Below are positions 1 to 12,367 of a stretch of 64,000 bases of DNA, one piece after another. Origin of the DNA: Circinella umbellata (Eukaryota; Mucoromycota; Mucoromycetes; Mucorales; Lichtheimiaceae); the NCBI GenBank assembly GCA_025093555.1, contig JAIWNF010000019.1, forward strand, positions 186,001-250,000, written 5' to 3'. How positions within the stretch are numbered: the stretch's first letter is position 1; every line of letters begins with the position of its first letter. The position numbers were made by a program, and so were the translations under genes. Below the pieces are notes generated by a model. The model worked only from the letters and a program-made list of their open reading frames with translations. It ran no database searches and was not told where the DNA came from.

Positions 1-531
1 ACATGATTGACATTTAAATTCTATCGAAGCCACTTTAAAAAAGGAAATGCGATATTAGGATACTCTCAAAATCATAATTATCTCCTGTGTTATAAACAAG
101 AACAGCGCATAGACTGCTGAGCTATTAAATCAACTTATTGCTACGTGACGTTAGTTGAATTCGGCCCGATTTTGTATTTAATGCTTGATAAAAAGGAGAA
201 TTATGTATAAGACTCATTAAATAAGAAGAGTCCATAATCTCAAAAACAATTGGTATATGCTGAAATGTGTAACAATAAATAAAATTAAGTGACGATGTTA
301 CCAATTTGTAGATTAAAGAAAAATAAAATATATCACGGGAAACCCCCAAAACGTTCTACACTAGTAGCTGAAACATAGCCAGCAAAGAGTAACAAACAAA
401 TAATAATATATACAAAGTTGCAGGGCGATTTGAGGAGGAAATGATTGCCATCAAACTCCCATTGATATGGGTTTCGAGAAAATGGATGTAAGAAAGGGAA
501 TGTAAAATTGAGGGCTGTATATATATGTGTA
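1..531. other. Left-edge intergenic stretch, no gene seen
   Basis: AT-rich sequence beyond the 3' end of thymidylate synthase. Only short low-complexity open frames occur and none shows family similarity. I see no RNA gene. Confidence 0.5.
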
Positions 532-1530
532 TTAAACAGACATTTTCATTTCAAGTTTACCATGAGGATTATAATTTTCAATAACAAAGTCCTCCATGGT
601 GAAATCATTGATGGAGTCAATTTTTCGGGAGATCTTTAGAGTGGGGAATTCGCGTGGTTCGCGTTTCAATTGTTCCTTGAGAGCATCAACATGATCCACA
701 TACACATGAGTATCACCCATAGTATGAATAAATTCTCCAGGGTCAAGATCCGTTACATGAGCAATCATACGAGTCAATAAGGCATATGAAGCAATATTGA
801 AGGGTACGCCCAGGCCCATATCGCAAGAGCGTTGATACAGTACACAGGATAAACGACCACGACCATTACTACCTGGATTCGAAACATAAAATTGACAGAA
901 TGCATGGCATGGAGGAAGTGCCATTTTACTCATATCTTTTACGACAAAAAATATATTGTTAATTTTTTTTACTCAAATCCAGCATAATAAAATACCTTCT
1001 TTTCAGCCTAAAAAATATATCTTTTTTTTACCTGAAGGGTTCCAAGCCGAAAGAATGATACGTCTATCAGTAGGATTTGTCTTGATTTTGTGAATCACTT
1101 CTTGTAATTGATCAACGCCTTGACCTGTATAATCTGTTTCACAATCCACATATTCTGCACCAAAATGACGCCATTGGAATCCATAAACCGGTCCAAGATC
1201 ACCTTGTTTACGATCCTTAAATCCCAATTTATCTAAAAATTCACGAGAACCATTACCGTCCCAGATCTTGATACCGCGTTCAGAAAGATGATTTGAATTG
1301 GTATCGGCTCGAATAAACCAAAGCAACTCTTCAGCAACACCACGGAAAAATGTGCGCTTTGTAGTGAGTAAAGGGAAAATGTCATTTTGAAGTGAGAATC
1401 GCAGTTGAGGAGGTGCAAAGATAGCTCTGGTTCCTGTTCCTGTGCGGTCATTTCGATGCTCGCCCTCAGTAAGAATACGCTCAATGAGTTCAAGATATTG
1501 ATATTCTTCGTGTGCCTTCTTTATGGTCAT
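532..1530 (-). CDS. CDC21: Thymidylate synthase, two exons
   Basis: Makes dTMP from dUMP using methylene-tetrahydrofolate, for DNA synthesis. Exons 1032-1530 and 532-935 with an intron at 936-1031 (GTAAAAAA...AAAG). The join restores a Ser-Asp pair after AWNP, and the total is 903 bp (300 aa), close to the ~304 aa of yeast. Seen: the N-terminal RTGTGT motif, the [10 protein letters not shown] block, the catalytic cysteine in LPPCHAF (about residue 176), and [19 protein letters not shown], which binds dUMP and folate. The start is the first ATG, with an MCB box and an RFX X-box 80-195 bp upstream. It is transcribed away from the polyQ gene at 3223. No defect is visible. The family call is secure; the symbol follows yeast CDC21/TMP1. 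Confidence 0.96.
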
Positions 1531-1607
1531 TTTTTTATTGTTGTGAAATTAAACAAGGAGATAAAAAAAAGGAGAACAAAAGACTCTTTAAAAGAAAATA
1601 ACGCGCG

Positions 1608-1613
1608 ACGCGT
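1608..1613. promoter_or_regulatory. MCB box (ACGCGT) upstream of thymidylate synthase
   Basis: A perfect MluI cell-cycle box lies about 78 bp upstream of the ATG, inside a CG-rich patch (1600-1615). In yeast the thymidylate synthase gene is a classic MBF target, so placement and gene identity agree. Binding is inferred. Confidence 0.6.
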
Positions 1614-1710
1614 TAAACAAAATTTGCTTCGCCGAACCGCGTTGACGTTAGGTAACCCCGCCAATGTATTGCACCATCCATATTCTAGTAATATGCCAGG
1701 TAACAAAACG

Positions 1711-1724
1711 GTTGCCATAGCAAC
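1711..1724. promoter_or_regulatory. Palindromic RFX-type X-box
   Basis: GTTGCCATAGCAAC is a near-perfect 14 bp palindrome that fits the RFX/Crt1 X-box consensus, 180 bp upstream of the thymidylate synthase ATG. In yeast Crt1 represses DNA-damage-inducible nucleotide-synthesis genes. Function here is inferred. Confidence 0.55.
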
Positions 1725-3222
1725 GTTTAATGATAGAACACGCTGTTGTGAGAACATAACACTTTTTCATGTAACACGGTTCAAATTTGTTAAAATTTGA
1801 AACTACACTTATTATCCGCCTGCATGCATATAATTTTTCGTTGTAAATAACAATGGCGGTCGTCCAGATTATTTATGTACTAGTCATCAGATCACGAGCA
1901 AAATTAAACAAAATACTTGGTATACGTATCAGAGCACAGCTAGTCTTTTTTTTTATTACCAAATGAGACTTCCTTATTACATAGGTTGCTAGGAAGAGGT
2001 GATATTATTATTTTTTTGGGGAAATAATAGTTAAACTCGGCTTGAAAGTTATATTCTCAATTCAACTTTTTAAAAATATCCATGTTTTTCTCGAAGCTTT
2101 GTGTGGGGAGTTTATTTACAGCTAAAACCATAACTTATCAAAATTGTATGATCAGTTGATAAAACATACAGTTTTCTTTGGCTTTTGAGATGATTATCAG
2201 TACATAAGTTTTATCCCAAAGTAGTTAATTAAATCAAAACTCCAAATGCTTCCTTATTTTTTTTGAAAGGTTGATGGTTATATATAGGAATTTGAAGCTT
2301 CTTAAACTTTTATCATCTCATCCAGAAGAAGGTTTAAGTATGATCAATAAGAAAAAAAAAGTAGATCTTTTTTGAATATTTATATGAAGCTGCATAATTT
2401 TTACGTTTAGGTAACGAAGATAGGGGGTGGTGTGCAACCAAATCTAATTTTTTAGTGGTTGAAAACATAAAGGGTATACGTATGTATATAAATATATTTA
2501 ATACTAAACCCACACGCACACCAGGACAAATCCACACCTACACTAAAAAAGCTGACTCTGAATGAAAAAAAAGTTTACTTGTTTTTTTAAGCTTTAAAAA
2601 CACATGAAGTAGATATGCGTACTATAATAATTTCACCATAAAGAAAAAAGAAATCAAATAAATATAAATGATAAAGAAAAAAAGAAAGCGAAAGTCAAAT
2701 GGGTAAAGGCTAAAGGCAAACTGGGCGTTGTGAACCACGACGTCACTGGTAAACCAGTTCATCCAGAAAAGAAAAAAGCGGGTCCCCCGATTATAGTTCT
2801 TCTTTTGTTGCAAACTCCCCCACTTTTTTTTTTTTGTTGCTCTGCTTTAAAAAAAAGTGAGAAGCGAAAACGACAATAGAATAACTTTGATCGCTGAAAA
2901 GAAGAGCCAAACCAACACTTACACCTTTTCTACATTGTAAAGCAAAAGCAAAGCTCACACGACAAAGTTCTATTTTCTTTCAATATACTCAAACATATAA
3001 TACCCACATCACAAAAATTATACTACTACTACTACATATATACTTTCATATATAACGTTATAGCACACACTTATATATCTATATATACTTTATCCCCTTT
3101 TTTTATATTTTTTTTTGGGTTCCAAGCTTTTTTTCAATCATTCATAATTAGGTTTTGGATTGTAGAGAAAAAAAAGAGAAAGCAGCTTTTTTTTATACAA
3201 AGTATAATTTAGTTCAAGCATT

Positions 3223-3900
3223 ATGTCACATGGACCTCCACGCGCCTTTCAACCTCATGGTTATCCAACTTCCATGCCAGCACCTAGTCATCATCGACCC
3301 CCAATGATGAGCCATCACTTGCAAACAATGACAACGGTCGCCAGTGCACAGCCTTTATCGTCTGCAGTACATACTCAACACGCCACAGCGGCAGCAGCAG
3401 CCGCGGCCGCGGCCGTTGGAGGAGGGGGAGGGGGAGGAAATGGTACTGCTGGTACAACGAATAGCGGAACTGGAGGACCAACAACTAGTGGTCAACAGCA
3501 GAGTGTTATGACAAGTACTCATGGAACGATTTATTGTGATGGATGTCAAACTTTGCGACCGGCTTCTCATTTTCCACCTGAACGACGACTTGATTATAAT
3601 GTATGTGATATTTGTCGTTCTAGGGAATTTCAAAAACGGAAACAACAGTTGGAGCGATATAACAACGATGTTTATGAAGAATCACAAAGGACATTTAAGC
3701 ACGCACGTTTTCCTCCACAATATAGTCATTATGCTGCTGCTGCAGCAGCACCCCAACATATGCAGCAACAACAACAACACCAACACCAACAGCAGCAACA
3801 CCAACAGCAGCAACAGCACCTTTCTCCGCAGTCGCTTCAAACACAGCATCTGCAGGCGCCCGCTCCTCTGAGAATGCCTCCTCAGCAATCACAACAACAA

Positions 3901-3935
<35 letters not shown>

Positions 3936-3969
3936 ACAACAACAACAACAACAACAGCAACAACAACAA

Positions 3970-4000
<31 letters not shown>

Positions 4001-5742
4001 AACAGCAGCAGCAGCAGCAACGACCAGTTTCCTCACCTCAAATTAAACCCACTTTACCGCTTTCTTCTTCAATCATACCAGGGCTATCACCACAACAACA
4101 GCAAACTTTAAGTAAACCTCATGGTTTATTTTCTTCTTCACCTTTACGTGCACCAATACAGAATCAACAACATCATCATAATCAACAACTTCCACATCAT
4201 GTGCATACACAACAACAACAGCATCAGCATCAACCGCCTGTATCGTTGCCATTGACATTACCTCAACAACCACAGCATGAAACTCATTTCCATCATCAAC
4301 ATCCATCCCCGTTACCATCTCATCCACCGCCTCCACTTGCACAACCTCCAAGATCCTTACACGAAATTTCCCCGCAACAACACCACCAACAACAAATACC
4401 TATTCGAATGCGGATAATAGATAACAATAACAGTAATGCGACTCCTACCAGCAGTACTACCTCCGGTGTTCCCGCCACAGTTGCTCCTACTTCTAGTAGT
4501 GCTACTCCTGCACCTAATACTGTACCAGCGACAAATACCAATACTAACAACAATAATAGCAGTACCAGTAGCAACAATAAAACCAGTAATAATAATAACC
4601 ACAATCATGGTAATAATAATAGTAATAATAGCAACGAAACAAAGCATCATATCACCACTAGTTCCACTGGTCGATCTCCTTCAAAGTCATCTCAAAATAA
4701 TGTTCATAATCAAGATGTATTATCACCTGAAGCATTTGTATGTGCATTACAACAAGAAACAGAATTTGAACGGAAACAATATGTAGTAGATATTAATCCA
4801 TTGATAGCACGATTGGGTAACGAAGCTGGATTTACACAATTGGGTCGTGCTATTTGTGAACATATTCTTGCAGGAACAAAATTCAATTTCAGGTACGTAT
4901 ACAATGGGTTGAAAGGAGCGAAGGAGTTAGAGAATAGATATTTTTTAATTTACGAGAGATACGCGTTACGTGAGTTTAGAAAAAAAAAACTAAAATGATG
5001 TGTGTAATACAAATGTCATAGTATGAAGGATCGAAGACGATCCACTAAAGCCCCAGATACCTTATCCACATTACGGTATTATTGTTCTCAACGAGCGGAT
5101 ACAGCTAAACCACGAAAGGGTGACCATCCGAAAGCTGCAAACCGATATGATTGTGCTGGAGCATTGACAGTTATTATTGATCTGAGTAAAAAGACAGGTC
5201 ATGTTACCTTGATCCACAAACATTCACATCCACCATTTATTCCTCATCATCATCACCATCATAACAGCAATAACCAGAATTCAAATAATGGTAATGGTAA
5301 TAGTACAAAATCCAGAGCTAGTGGTGGTAGTAAAGGAGGTAACAACAATAGTAACAATAATCGGCTTAGTCAGCAACAACAACAACAGCAACAGCAGCAG
5401 CAGCAGCAACAACAGCAACAACAACAGGTGCAACAGCAGCAGCAACAACAACAACAGCAGCAGATGCGATTGTTGAAACAACGTCAAAATAAACAAACAG
5501 AAAGACAATTTGAATCATTACGACAAAGAGTAGATGATTTTGGACGGCTACTAGAAAGTCAACAAAGTCTCAGGAACAAAGATTTCATTCAAACTGCAAC
5601 AAATGCATTTATGCATGCCGATAAGATGTTAAATGCATGTCGTTGGATGGAAGGTGCTTCAGAAGATCAACAACAAATACAACCACCAAACAAGTATACG
5701 TTACATTATAACAAGCCTGGTGAGAGTAGTTTTGAACAATAA
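3223..5742 (+). CDS. Large polyQ protein: CxxC zinc knuckle plus WRKY-GCM1-like C-terminal zinc finger
   Basis: Exons 3223-4892 and 5022-5742. The intron (GTACGT...CATAG, 129 bp) joins in frame to give 796 aa. Seen: an Ala/Gly-rich N-terminus, a Cx2C-x19-Cx2C knuckle (C105, C108, C128, C131), a ~43-residue Gln run (about 224-266), Pro/His/Asn-rich linkers, and a folded block from about 497. In that block C578, C601, H624 and H626 have WRKY/GCM1-type spacing (C-C-HxH), as in FAR1/MULE DNA-binding domains. A second Gln-rich stretch is followed by a probable coiled coil ending near 780. I infer a sequence-specific DNA-binding regulator, perhaps domesticated from a MULE-type transposase. The exact family is unknown. 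Without the intron the first exon would run into a short Lys-rich tail, which is not family-like. Confidence 0.8.
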
Positions 5743-6383
5743 TATTTTTTTCTCTCTCATTTCCATTTGTTATTTAGCATGCATTTTTTATATTTCTCTC
5801 GCTCCTATCTTCTTCTTTTTTTTGCTGTAACACGGAAAAAAAAATATTCACCCCCATCTACCCCCGTCCCATTTCACACATCAAGTAAAAAAAAATACAT
5901 AAACGATTATTATATACCATGCTTTTTCTCTTTCGTTGCAATTTTTTTTTTTGGCCATAGCAGATTTCTAGTATAGTTTGCTCGTGTTTTATTATTTTAT
6001 TTTATATGCTATCAATTGAAAAAAACGAGGATATATAATTTATATTTTGGATTCGTACATACAAAAAATGAAATTGGATTGTGGGAAGGGTATAAATGCA
6101 TGGAAGGAAAAAAAAGACAAAAAAAAAGAGATGTATATATATTTTTAAAACATGAAGAATGAAAAAGTTTATATTACATAGAAACGAGAGTAAATGTGTG
6201 TAATGTGTATTTGTTGAAGCTATAATTTTGGTCTGTGTGGATGAAAAGAATGTGAAATGCGTCAATAACAAAAAAATAAAATTCAGAAAAAAGGTATATA
6301 AATATTATATGTATGTACGTATGCTTATAAAAAGATCTAACTAATTGATGATAAAGGGTTTTGTTCGTTTGTATAATTGCATA
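5743..6383. other. Convergent 3' regions, no gene seen
   Basis: Lies between the ends of the polyQ gene (+) and the small protein gene (-). T-rich then A-rich, consistent with 3' UTRs on both strands. Confidence 0.45.
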
Positions 6384-7010
6384 TTATTTAACGGTTGTTT
6401 TTCGTCGTTGATTAAACAAAGGTGATGTGCGTAAACGGAATAACAATGATGACCGTGAAGTAATGCTGTAAGTGTTTTGTGATGTTTCAGGCTTTGAATT
6501 ATAAAGTGGCTGTGGTAAGGAAGAAGATGGATAAACGTCTGGTGGGGTTGTTGGTAACGAACATTCTGATGAAGCTACTGAGTGTTTATCATCCTCTTCT
6601 TCGTTGTTGTTATCCTTGCTGTTATTGTAGTCATGATTCACGAGAGGTCGTAAATCCAACTTTTTTAATGCAGCGGATTTCTTTTTCCGGCCTCCCGCAT
6701 AAACTGTTGTAGAATACTCCGTATCATCTAACGACATATAAGCAGTTGCAGGTTCTTCATAAGCTGGAGGTGGATGCTCATCAACTCCGGGCTCAAACTC
6801 GGCCTCATATTCGTAAACTGTCGGTGCTTCTGTTGAAAAACTGACAGATCGTCGAGGTGTCGCTGTAGATGAACTTGTAGACATGTTATTTATGAGTTGA
6901 TTATACAACTGTTCAATGTCAACATGACGTGTTCGACCATAATATTGGCTTGGCCATGTATTGGGATCAGGAATATGATGTTCTTCTTGTTGACACTGAT
7001 GGTTTTCCAT
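6384..7010 (-). CDS. Uncharacterised 208 aa protein with RVxF-like and PPxY motifs
   Basis: Single-exon frame. I do not recognise a named family. Seen: RRSVSF near residue 54, which fits the PP1-docking RVxF pattern, followed by an APTVYEYE acidic-aromatic block; PPAY (about residue 81), a WW-domain/Nedd4-type PPxY motif; GRKKKS, a basic patch; an Asn/Glu/Asp stretch; Ser/Thr-Pro sites in the C-terminal third. No membrane segment or signal peptide. This composition suggests a disordered regulatory or adaptor protein. It is convergent with the polyQ gene. It could have extra upstream exons, since the leader contains no clear signal. Confidence 0.65.
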   Translation of the reverse strand: MENHQCQQEEHHIPDPNTWPSQYYGRTRHVDIEQLYNQLINNMSTSSSTATPRRSVSFSTEAPTVYEYEAEFEPGVDEHPPPAYEEPATAYMSLDDTEYSTTVYAGGRKKKSAALKKLDLRPLVNHDYNNSKDNNNEEEDDKHSVASSECSLPTTPPDVYPSSSLPQPLYNSKPETSQNTYSITSRSSLLFRLRTSPLFNQRRKTTVK

Positions 7011-9780
7011 GTTAAATTAAATTAAATAAAGGGAATAAACTGGCAAGTGTGAAATTATATGATGATTATTAAGACAATATTCAAATAATGGGAAAAAGAA
7101 AGGAGTAATATAAAAAAATTAACTTATGAAGAGAAAAATAAAATAACGAGAAGTTTGAGAAAAAAAAGGCCACTTTTATATGGTAACGGACAAAGAACAA
7201 CGGTACGTCTCTCTCTCAAGGGGGTTAAAATACAAACTTCACACACCCTCTAACAGAACTTTTCAAAATGGGCATGGGCGGTATTATTCAATTTGATTGG
7301 TTGATCCAGAGGTCCACATGTCCATTTAAAAAAAGCTTTCTCTCCAGCCCGCAGATTTTCTGCTGGATAATGATTTCCCTTTTCCCCCTTCGTATCTATA
7401 TTATCTTACTATTACCCCCCATTAAGCTGCAAAACCTTGGAAAAAAAATATTTTACATCAAAGCGTGATATCAATGACAATTTCGATTTGTTGAGATGCA
7501 AACTTGATTTTTTGTTATATGCAGTTTGATATATATATATATGTATCTATGCACATATATAGTTGATCAGGTCATTCCAATGAACAATTTAAGTATAAAA
7601 AATTGAGTTAAAAGTGAACACAAAAGAAAATGGTAGACTCTCTCTCTCTCTTTACGTCTTTACCACGTGTGTTACGTTGGTACAACTTTCTTTCTCATAA
7701 TTTAAAATATCCCAATTCTTGTTCACATCTGGTGACTATAATATATCATCATGACTACTACCATAATTAATTTCCAGTTTTTTTTTAATCTTGTTGGGAA
7801 AACTAAATACAGGATAGTATACTTTATTACCACAGAAGCCCGAAATATAGCTACCATTTGTTTTTCTGAGATTCTTATTGTGTATTAAATAAGCAGAAAA
7901 TAAAAGTTGTTATTAAAAACCTGTTTCATTTCTATTGTTGTGAACTCAGAAAGATGTATAAAACTTGTCACGGGGACAAAATGTACCAGGCGTATCTGAG
8001 TAAGATTTTATTTTATGAACCCAATGCAAATATAATCTTAATTTTTAGTCCAAACTTGGCACATCAATAAGGAGTTCCAAGAACCGACTGAAAAATATTA
8101 CAATAAAGATTATATTTACTACGTAATTACTGTTATTAATAGGTATGTATCGATCATATAATCGACTATAGATACATATTGAGTTGACCAGTTTACTCCT
8201 AAGTACCATCATTTTATGGTCAAGTGTAGGAAAAAGAAAGGTACTTCAGTAAGTAGATGGTACGTCTTATTTTTTCACATCAATTTCAGTTTGGCATTTT
8301 TATTTCGGCACAGCCTGAATTTTCTTCTATGATCTAATGATTTTAGATTTGGCACCTAATACGTAAATATTGATTTGACAAAATATTTTTTTTATTTAAT
8401 ATACAGTATATTACAATAGCTCTTGACAAGGATATAAGTACAAAAATAATATTGTTATAACATTGGTTCTTTCATTTCAGCATGGGAAAAAGGTTTTGGA
8501 GTGCTAAATATGGCCCTGACAATCGCTTTAAATAATAAGACAAGTTTAATTACGTAATGATTCGTAGAGTCAAGGTATTATCTTTAGTTGAAACTTCCGT
8601 TTTATACCTGCTTTTAGTTTCGACTAAAACTTCTCAATTGGATTGGGAAAATGACTATACAGAAGTAGGTACAATTTCTTGAATCCCCGGGCTTTCACTA
8701 TTCTTTTGCGTTCTTCGCATGATGTAAAGTTTTCACTACTCATCATGGATCAACGTCTTTCCACTCCGGTCGTTATTCTCCTGAAAGTCCATCACATACG
8801 TATCTAAGAACTGTGCAGAATAATTAGCTCGTGTATCATCATCTCTTGCTGTTATTATTTCTTCGCCATCTTGTGATTTCGATTTTTAGTTCCAACCACA
8901 GCTTGTGGCTTTCGCAAAAAAAAAAAAAAAGATTTGCGTTCCACAAGCTTTCGGCGGTAATAGTAGCCCCAAAGATCGAAATGTCTATACCACCGTCATT
9001 AGATATTATTGCTTTAGCTGGCTATTTCTTTTTCGAGCGGTAGAAACCTTCTTCATTGATAAACACACGACTTGTGTTGATAACGAGAATCCAGCCCATT
9101 TGTTTTTTGATGGTCTCGAATGATGTACGTATGTACTGTCTTTTTGCATTTTTGAAAGTTTCTTCATAATAAGCGCATTTTTAACAAGATGTTTATGTAA
9201 ACCATTTTGTGTGAATATTACGGGATAGTCTTTCTAAACCATCAGCTGCGTGTCCAAGATCGTTGCAGGCGGATCGTTCTCATAGCGTCTTTGTAGTGTT
9301 TCTATATGCTCGTCGGGTAAGATAGGTACCCTTCACGTCTATTTTTTCATTTGACAAATGTGGCTCGCTACGGATAAAGGGGTTTAAATAATTTCACACG
9401 GGAACGCATAGACATACAAACAATACAAACAGTGTAGCTGCATCACTGTCACATTTTGAATTAAATCAATAACCTGAGTGATCTGGATACCGTTGTATTT
9501 TTGGCAAGTCCTTTTAAACAACGATATACTAGGGATAATAAGTAGTATACCATGCGAAACGTTCACGGGTTTCAAAGGTTCGCGAGGGCTAGTGTAGAAA
9601 ATATGAGCAAAGTATTTCTTTTTATTTGGATACCTGTGGGATTTTGAATTAAGCTATGAATATCATATGCGTAATGATAATATTAAAAACTGAAAAGGAA
9701 AAAAAAAGACTACGTAGCTTTTGAGAGAATGAAGATAATATAAGGATATAATATAAGATTTTATTTATTTATTTTTCAAG
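7011..9780. other. Intergenic stretch with a possible decayed coding patch
   Basis: AT-rich, with no intact gene. From about 8680 to 9123 the plus strand keeps Ser/Pro-rich coding-like runs broken by stops and by a 15 bp A-run near 8917, so it may be an old gene relic. The rest (7011-8680, 9124-9780) shows no supported feature. Confidence 0.35.
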
Positions 9781-11424
9781 TTAAATGTCACGAATGTTTC
9801 CAAGAGTGATGTCGCCAGGTATCATGTCAGGATAGACGACATAATAGCGACCAGGATGAAGTGAGGAGTGTAAAAGGCCTGCATACCCTAAAATGTTTTC
9901 ACAACCAATCACAAGGAATTTGTCACTTTCGCTGGTGTTTGCACTTGTTCTATAGCCAAAGGCGTTACATATCTTGGGCGTGCTCCCAACCCGTACTCTG
10001 TCATTTTGAGATTACAATAAAGCTTTACTAGGTATAGCTGCCGTTCAACGCCTATGAAAAAAAATAAAAAGTAAGTATATTGTTATTATAATATATTGTA
10101 TAGTTTTTATATTGCAGATGAAAATGTACCTTGGTATTGATGGGTGAAGAATAGAATTAATGCACCAAAATAGAAGGCCGTACTACCACTACGTCCTCTT
10201 ATTGGAAGTCTTAGCTTTACCAAGGTACCTAACTTGCGCGCCATACCATGATATTCCTTACACCTAAAGACAGTGTCTGTTTTGAAAAAGCGTTTTCCAA
10301 CTCGAATCCGTGTATCCAACGTACCAGTCAGCACTCAACTGTCGCGAAATTGGTTGTGTCAATACTTTTAAAGATAGCGGAACAAGTTATACTTACTGGA
10401 GTACATCTCCAGCGTGGTATGGTGCCAATACCACAGTTCAATTTCTTGGTTGCCATTCCGAATGATGTATTGGTCACTGTCAGTTACGTCTTCGCCTTCT
10501 TCTACTCCCTCTACTCCCTCTATAATATCTTCTTTAACATACATGCGGCTATAGTCACGGGTAATGAGGTGACGTTTTATGATATTGGTAGCATTAGACT
10601 CAGGAAGAACACGTTGCTTGATGTGTTTTTTGAAGAAGCCTTATAAACATTGGGACATTGGTAAGTATATGTTTATATGTTAAAAGAAATTATATGTTTG
10701 TTGATGATGTGTTAACGTACCAATTGCTATAACTTCGCGATGGGCCTAGTTTCAAGCATATATCGTGGGTGTGTCGAAGATAATGAAATTTGACATTGTA
10801 CATGTTAGTGCTGACTCTGTTATTTATATGGATATGCCAAGTATTAAGATTTCTATAGTTGTGGTTCAATTGTTAGTTATAGTTAGGCCTACATAGCTTG
10901 ATTATTATGAACTTACGCTTTGATGTTAGCAAGATCTTCATGGTCCATATTCCACTGAAGAGCCAGAGCACACCCAATTACGTATTAGAGGCATGATTGC
11001 GTTAACTTGCTCCGCTAAAGGCGTGTATTCTTCTACAAGCTGTTCGAAGACCAAAGTCAGGACCACTGCTTGCAAGAATACGATCCAATCAATAGATCGC
11101 ATGAGGCCAACTTTCTTGTACACATCTAAAATTGAGAGGTATGTTAAAATTCATATAAATATGCTCCCATCATAAAACAAGTCTATGAATTGCCTCTAAA
11201 GCCTTCTTCAAATATAGCAAATGGTAACGCTGCAGATGATGCAATTATGGGGCTTGCGATAGCTGGCATGCTCTGCTTGTGCAAGATGATTGTGTGAATG
11301 TTAGTCGCAAAGTCACCGGATGAATAAAATGCATAACTCATTTTTCTTTAGAACTGTTATCAACTCTACCACTGACCTTACACTTGAAGCCAGGGGGAGT
11401 GGTAAAGTTAAAACAAGGGAATAT
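9781..11424 (-). pseudogene. Relic of a CACTA/TNP2-like transposase C-terminal region (multi-exon, frameshifted)
   Basis: On the minus strand coding-like blocks follow one another with recognisable introns but broken frames. Around 10920-11000 is a block reading ALALQWNMDHEDLANIK ending at a GTAAGT donor. The next block (about 10740-10860) has FHYLRHTHDI...GPSRSYS and then, at about 10630, KKHIKQRVLPESNA. This order resembles the DUF4218 region of CACTA TNP2 transposases. Later blocks read LWYWHHTTLEMY, ADWYVGYTDSSWK, RLPIRGRSGSTAFYFG and a C-terminus ending in GNIRDI. An intron at about 10057-10131 (minus strand GTACAT...TCATAG) is still clean. At least three frame breaks mean it cannot encode a protein. 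Family assignment is tentative. Confidence 0.5.
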
Positions 11425-12367
11425 TCTCTTTATACTATTTGCACCCATGGGATAGAGTCCATTTAATTATAAGAATAAACAACTATGGAATGACTTCAGT
11501 TGAGCAAAATAGATGGGTCATTATTATTAGATTCCGTATATTTGTGAAAATATGATTAATTACAAATATTAGGAACCGGATATCAAGGAAGTAAGTATCC
11601 ATCTTTACTGCCATGCGTTTTTGTACTGTGTTAAAACTTTACATGGTCATTCCACCTAATTTATTATCCGTCAGCATAGTATGTACTATACCATCCATTT
11701 GCTAGACTGATTTCTCGGACTGTGGTGACTCGACATTGGCGACAACCATATAGTGACATATAACCTGGCTGATGGATTAATCTTTGATCAGCGATTATAT
11801 CACCTTATGCCAGTAAGCAATGTACCTTGACATAAACTCTTTTTATCATAGAAGTTACAGTAGAGAAAAAAGAAGATCCAAATAAAACTAGTATCGTTAC
11901 CAATGATTAATTCGTCGATAGATAATCTTTTTAGCATTTTTTTGCACCGCACACCTGCCCTGTAAATTGAATTATTGAGTCTTCTCGATCACTGTCAAAA
12001 TTTTTACGTACGTAAATTCATGATCTTTTTTTTAGGCAAAACAGTCGGCCGCAACAGTATTATTGTTGAGTTAATTCTTAATCGTACTCGTTGTTGTATG
12101 TATATACTTATATGGTCGTGTGTGTGTGTGTGTGTGTGTAGCATGTATAGATATAATTTGTAGTATAGGAACGTTAACCTACGTTGTTTAATTTCTTTTT
12201 ATTATTATTATTATTAAACAGCTAACGGGAATTATAGTTGTCCTTTTCATTATTGTCGATAAAATCTTCCAAATTTTATTTCTGGCGAATCCGTCAGGCA
12301 TGCTTCAAATGATCCAAACAGTTCTGCACTTTTAAGACATGCTCAGCAAACCCACGGTCTAGTTATA
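11425..12367. other. Intergenic stretch with a GT microsatellite
   Basis: No gene supported. A (GT)n run occurs at about 12117-12138. The remainder is AT-rich and without recognisable coding character. Confidence 0.4.

Larger units (their letters stand above)
1531..3222. other. Divergent intergenic region: two promoters and a long 5' leader
   Basis: Separates the divergently transcribed thymidylate synthase and polyQ genes. The left part holds the MCB and X-box sites. The right part (about 2820-3220) is rich in T-runs and A/T runs, typical of a fungal 5' leader. No supported ORF. Confidence 0.5.

Noticed and set aside
3284..4650. Several 60-110 codon frames antisense or frame-shifted to the polyQ gene, rich in Leu or Val
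   Set aside because: They are shadows of CAG/CAA repeats. The plus-strand frame has folded domains and correct splicing.
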